Shown here piece by piece: positions 6,506-9,354 of a stretch of 9,354 nt of DNA. Made by a program: the position numbers and the translations under genes. Position 1 is the stretch's first letter, and the number at the start of each line of letters is the position of its first letter. Under the pieces are notes generated by a model, which was not told where the DNA came from, did not search any database, and saw only the letters and a list, made by a program, of their open reading frames with translations. Source of the DNA: Bacillota bacterium (GTDB taxonomy: Bacteria > Bacillota_E > Sulfobacillia > Sulfobacillales > JAIMBI01). The stretch is taken from positions 1 to 9,354 of the forward strand of contig JAKARZ010000068.1 of NCBI GenBank assembly GCA_021828405.1, in the 5' to 3' direction.

Positions 6506-7798
6506 TTACGAGACGGTCGGCGCGTCGCTGGATGTGGTTGGTAGGTCCTGACGAAACAGATGAATGACGGCGCCGACGATCGTTGCCAAGACAAAGAGAC
6601 CGCCCGCGAATCCGAGCGCCCCCGCCACGGCTAGATCTCGGGCGGCCGGAACCGCTAAGCCCGCGCCCATAAGTTGGGCGGCGCCGACGGTCATCGAGTA
6701 GGCTGCGGAAGCCCGGGCACGCATCGCGACGGGGAACAGACCTCGATAAAGCGCCATGGCCGTGGGCATGACTGCCGTCTCCGCGAGACCCACGAGCGCG
6801 GACAAACCCACATCCAACAGAGCACTGCGGCTGACGGCAAGGCCCAACACCCCGATAACGAGGCCGAGGAGGCCGTATCCGATGAGACGGCGCGGGGCCA
6901 CGGGTAAGCGGACTGCAATCAGGCCACCGAGAAAGATGGCACAGAGGGTTTGAGCTGCTCCAAAAACGAGGTACCACCACAGGGGCACACCGAGTACCCG
7001 AGCGGGGATGAGTACATCCACCACATTCACGACGTTGAACGCCACGGTCGTCACCGCCATTACCACCAAGATGTGCATGGCGAGCGTAGATCGGGCCACA
7101 GCCTCCCATCCCTCCAACAGACGGCGTCCGTAACCGGAGATGACACCCACACCCTGGACAGGAACTGCTGCTAGGTTGGGAGGGATCCGGCGGGTCGCGG
7201 CAGCAGACAGCGCAAACACTACGCCGCCTAGCCACAGCGCGCCGGACACAGGGCCGAACACGGCGACAATGCCGCCTATCCCCATGCCGGCCAGTTGCAT
7301 GGCCGTTGTTCCCGAGTAGATGAGAGCTGTGAGCCGCAGCTGGGTGTCGCCGTCGACGACCTCGCTTAGCATGGTGCGATAAGCAGGCAAGTAAACCGTG
7401 TGAAACCCGGTGACAAGGAAGCCGGCAACGGCGAGACCCCATGTCCCCGGAAACAACGTTGCCGCGACGAGCCCCGCAGCTTTCCCGAGTTGGGCGACAC
7501 CCATAGCTGTCCGTTTGTTGGCCCGCTCGACGAGTGGCGCGACGAATGGCCCGACGAAGGTTGCGGGCACAGCCATGCCTGCCACTAAAATGCTTAGACC
7601 GATCACACGATCGTTCCCCAAACGGGCCATCCCCACGATGAGCGCCATGAGCGCTAAATACAACCCGAGGACCTGGCCCAACTGGGTCAGGCCGAGTTCG
7701 AACGCACCGGGCCACCCCAACAGCCCGCGCCAAGCCGCGTACGCCTCACGCCCTTGATGCGCGAACGCTTTCCACACGCGGGGCGCGTTAACCTTCAT
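6506..7798 (-). CDS. Major facilitator superfamily transporter, 12 membrane segments
   Basis: The protein has 430 residues from ATG 7798, preceded at 7 bases by a consensus AAGGAGG. That site decides this start over a longer frame open to 7924. The usual MFS length is about 400-450. Hydrophobic segments fall at about 35-57, 65-88, 98-116, 118-140, 155-180, 186-202, 240-265, 272-297, 305-323, 329-352, 366-393 and 397-414. MFS motif A is recognisable between segments 2 and 3 as [18 protein letters not shown] (Asp replaced by Glu). A conserved-type stretch, [20 protein letters not shown], precedes the C-terminal helices. The layout is closest to drug-efflux-like MFS proteins (MefA/TetV or the 'transmembrane secretion effector' group), but the substrate cannot be read from sequence. 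The C-terminus is hydrophilic and ends DAPTVS with TAA. There is no operon partner on either side. It is the only clearly intact gene in the window. Confidence 0.9.
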   Translation of the reverse strand: MKVNAPRVWKAFAHQGREAYAAWRGLLGWPGAFELGLTQLGQVLGLYLALMALIVGMARLGNDRVIGLSILVAGMAVPATFVGPFVAPLVERANKRTAMGVAQLGKAAGLVAATLFPGTWGLAVAGFLVTGFHTVYLPAYRTMLSEVVDGDTQLRLTALIYSGTTAMQLAGMGIGGIVAVFGPVSGALWLGGVVFALSAAATRRIPPNLAAVPVQGVGVISGYGRRLLEGWEAVARSTLAMHILVVMAVTTVAFNVVNVVDVLIPARVLGVPLWWYLVFGAAQTLCAIFLGGLIAVRLPVAPRRLIGYGLLGLVIGVLGLAVSRSALLDVGLSALVGLAETAVMPTAMALYRGLFPVAMRARASAAYSMTVGAAQLMGAGLAVPAARDLAVAGALGFAGGLFVLATIVGAVIHLFRQDLPTTSSDAPTVS

Positions 7799-7805
7799 CA
7801 GGTGT

Positions 7806-7812
7806 CCTCCTT
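7806..7812 (-). promoter_or_regulatory. Ribosome-binding site of the MFS gene
   Basis: AAGGAGG on the minus strand lies 7 bases before ATG 7798. It is a full match to the anti-Shine-Dalgarno complement and fixes the translation start. No convincing -35/-10 pair could be assigned upstream. Confidence 0.85.
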
Positions 7813-8214
7813 GGCACCTCACATGGCACGCCAGGCGAACCGTGCGGACCTGTCGAGGAGCGTAGCGCACATGGGATCCATCGGGCAGCGAGGCGTGAAT
7901 GGCGGGACCAGACTCTTCCTCCACGGCTGGGGCTCCGAACGTCCGCCCAGCGGGAGGGAGTCAGCACCGCAACCAATGCTCCTCAGACTCAGGGCCAACC
8001 AGGGGGACAGCGAGTGCTGCCCCCCTTCCCCGCCGCACCAGGAAAACCACGCGACCAAACCGGGGGTGCCGGTGGGGTACGCCTTGATCGCCCCAGAACC
8101 CAGCCACCCCGAAGGATACTACCACTCTGAAGCGTGATGGAGTGCCATGATATTGCCCCCCTTCGTTGTAGTGACCCCACCATACATTCCGGGTACGTCG
8201 CTTGCTACCGGTCA

Positions 8215-8235
8215 GCGTTCCACAGGCGTTCCACA
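8215..8235. repeat. 11-bp-period tandem duplication
   Basis: GCGTTCCACA occurs at 8215-8224 and again at 8226-8235, separated by one G. It is probably a small replication-slippage product. Confidence 0.7.
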
Positions 8236-8883
8236 AGCGTAGCCCCCGGACGCGAATCACGCTTTCGGAGCTGAGCGGCCCGAACCAGGACCGTGGTGTC
8301 CCTTCCTCCGAAGACGCCGAAGGTCCGCAGAAGGATAGGCTACGCCGCGCAGGACCTGATGAACCGCCCAGGCGTCGTTCGCCCACATGTTTTCCCCGGG
8401 GCTTTCATAACCCAAAGTTGACGACATCGCTCGTCTGGGAATCGTTGTGTCCCACGCTATTCGGGCATGCGAGTCCAACGTTCCCTGACCGCCGAGCAGG
8501 GAGATAAGGAACGGGAGCGACCCTGTGTCATCCCCGCTCTCGAATCAGCGCGCGTGGCTCGACGGCTTACACCCTGCAGGCGCACTGTAGCAGTACGGCC
8601 GCGATCGCGCGGCAGATCACGATCAGCGGTGCCTGCCCGGCGGCGTCCCCCACGCCATGAAGCCGTCAACGAAACCCTCTCACGGCCCTGGCACAGCGGC
8701 TACCGGTCGATCGGGATGTTGGGGCGGTGGGAGAGCCCCAGGGCAAACTTCACCAGGTCGTCGCCAAACGCACCCTCCATCGCCTGATGGTCCCACCACC
8801 CTGGGCGCAACCAAGAGGCACAGTGGAGGTAGGTTGAAATCGTGAACACCCTGAATGCGGCGTTCCGCGCGATCCTAATATCC

Positions 8884-8901
8884 CTACAATTCCTAGAATT
8901 C
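8884..8901. repeat. Dispersed 9-bp-periodic repeat, copy C
   Basis: CTACAATTCCTAGAATTC. On the minus strand it extends to three 9-base units (ATTCTAGGA, ATTGTAGGG, ATATTAGGA), which in one frame would read ILGIVGILG. The unit also sits inside a 7-bp inverted repeat, CCTGAAT at 8850-8856 and ATTCAGG at 8898-8904. Confidence 0.6.
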
Positions 8902-9167
8902 AGGAGGTCGGCTCTTCCAGATCGCTCTCGGGCGCCGTGCGGAGACACACTTCGACACGCCGCGGGGGAAAGGAGCGAATCTCTTGAATCACGCCGCTGG
9001 ACCTGTGGATGTGTGCGCGGCAGCTATGGTCCTAAGCGTCCGCACGTTCTAGCCGACTTCTTGTCAGTCGCTATGCATGCGGTTTAGCGCTCCGCGCTGG
9101 AGGGATGGACTCGTCACCCAGGACTAGCCGCGGTCCCGTCTCCATAGTGTCTTGGGGGGCGATACCA

Positions 9168-9354
9168 CTGGACTGGAAGGTCATGCTGAGTACCTTTGGC
9201 CTCATTTTCGTGGCAGAGTTGGGGGATAAGACGCAACTGAGCACCATGATGCTGGCCGCCCAGAGCCAGTCCACCACGGCGGTGTTCATAGGCGCCGCCC
9301 TGGCACTCACGCTGTCGGCACTCTTGGGTGTGGTGTTTGGCGAAGCGCTCACCC
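9168..9354 (+). CDS. GDT1/TMEM165 (UPF0016) family cation transporter, 5' part
   Basis: The gene runs off the window, with 62 codons visible. The translation LDWKVMLSTFGLIFVAELGD, then KTQLSTMMLAA, contains the family signature E-x-G-D-K-T (residues 17-22), whose acidic residues bind the transported cation. A second hydrophobic segment, TAVFIGAALALTLSALLGVV, follows. Family members export Mn2+ or Ca2+ across the cytoplasmic membrane. The full protein should have two such motifs and about six helices, so most of it lies beyond 9354. The alignable start is a CTG at 9168, with a G-run (9154-9159) 8 bases upstream placed like a ribosome-binding site. The decayed copy at 901 has ATG at the same position. 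Alternatives are GTG 9147 (seven residues longer) and ATG 9183 (five shorter, with poor spacing). The motif is intact, so the gene could be functional. Confidence 0.85.
   Translation, partial: MDWKVMLSTFGLIFVAELGDKTQLSTMMLAAQSQSTTAVFIGAALALTLSALLGVVFGEALT

Larger units (their letters stand above)
7813..9146. other. 1.3-kb gene-poor interval
   Basis: No open frame here shows a recognisable family. Two minus-strand pieces have protein-like composition and may be fragments of old genes: about 8440-8290 (GYESPGENMWANDAWAVHQV) and about 8830-8700 (WWDHQAMEGAFGDDLVKFAL, then GLSHRPNIPIDR and a stop). Neither has a good start. The interval also contains an 11-base tandem duplication at 8215-8235 and repeat copy C at 8884-8901. 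The right end is the leader of the GDT1 gene. I looked there for a yybP-ykoY manganese riboswitch and saw no convincing core. Confidence 0.5.

Noticed and set aside
6357..7733. 458-codon minus-strand frame overlapping the MFS gene
   Set aside because: It is out of frame with the clear transporter, rich in Arg, Gly and Ser, and reads into the IS256 signature only because frames shift at its end.
8940..9167. Manganese riboswitch (yybP-ykoY) upstream of the GDT1 gene
   Set aside because: This class often controls GDT1-type genes, but I could not find its conserved core. A covariance-model scan would be decisive.
1..9354. CRISPR array, defence system or prophage
   Set aside because: There are no regularly spaced direct repeats of suitable length and no cas, restriction, phage structural or integrase genes are recognisable.

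Overview
The window is G+C-rich bacterial DNA that reads mostly as an insertion-sequence graveyard, with only one clearly intact gene. That gene is a major facilitator superfamily (MFS) transporter on the minus strand (6506..7798). A membrane gene of the GDT1/TMEM165 (UPF0016) cation-transporter family begins at about 9168 and runs off the right edge. The organism cannot be fixed from this sequence. High G+C, many decayed IS families and large decayed spacers suggest an uncultured soil or subsurface bacterium, and I do not claim a phylum.

Layout. 1..180 holds a perfect hairpin and tandem TGGGGA...TGACCAAA repeats that look like the terminus of an IS21-type element entering from the left. 181..900 is mostly unassigned, with a weak transposase-type zinc-ribbon trace on the minus strand. 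901..987 is a decayed first copy of the GDT1 gene start. 1350..1796 (minus) is a small unassigned gene with a good ribosome-binding site. 1914..2954 (minus) is an IS110-family transposase that has lost its N-terminus. It joins an A+T-richer stretch carrying a HipA-like kinase fragment (about 2960..3135, minus). From 3581 to 5213 four further transposase remnants lie nearly end to end: IS256 (minus), ISL3 (plus), IS1634-like (plus) and probably IS21 IstB (minus), all broken by stops or frameshifts. 5648..5773 is a tiny reading frame with an in-frame stop before a hydrophobic run. 6199..6480 is a second IS256 C-terminal remnant, less decayed, lying directly downstream of the MFS gene. 7799..9146 has no recognisable gene.

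I see no operon or defence system. The genes do not form a pathway. The two transporter types are linked only by position. The GDT1 gene starts at 901 and 9168 bracket about 8.2 kb of IS debris, consistent with a former paralogous pair or duplication that the mobile elements separated and degraded. The less usual signals are the GDT1 pair with its ATG-to-CTG start change, the IS110/HipA junction, and a dispersed 9-bp periodic repeat (5819, 5875 and 8884) that could encode Ile-Leu-Gly/Ile-Val-Gly on the minus strand.
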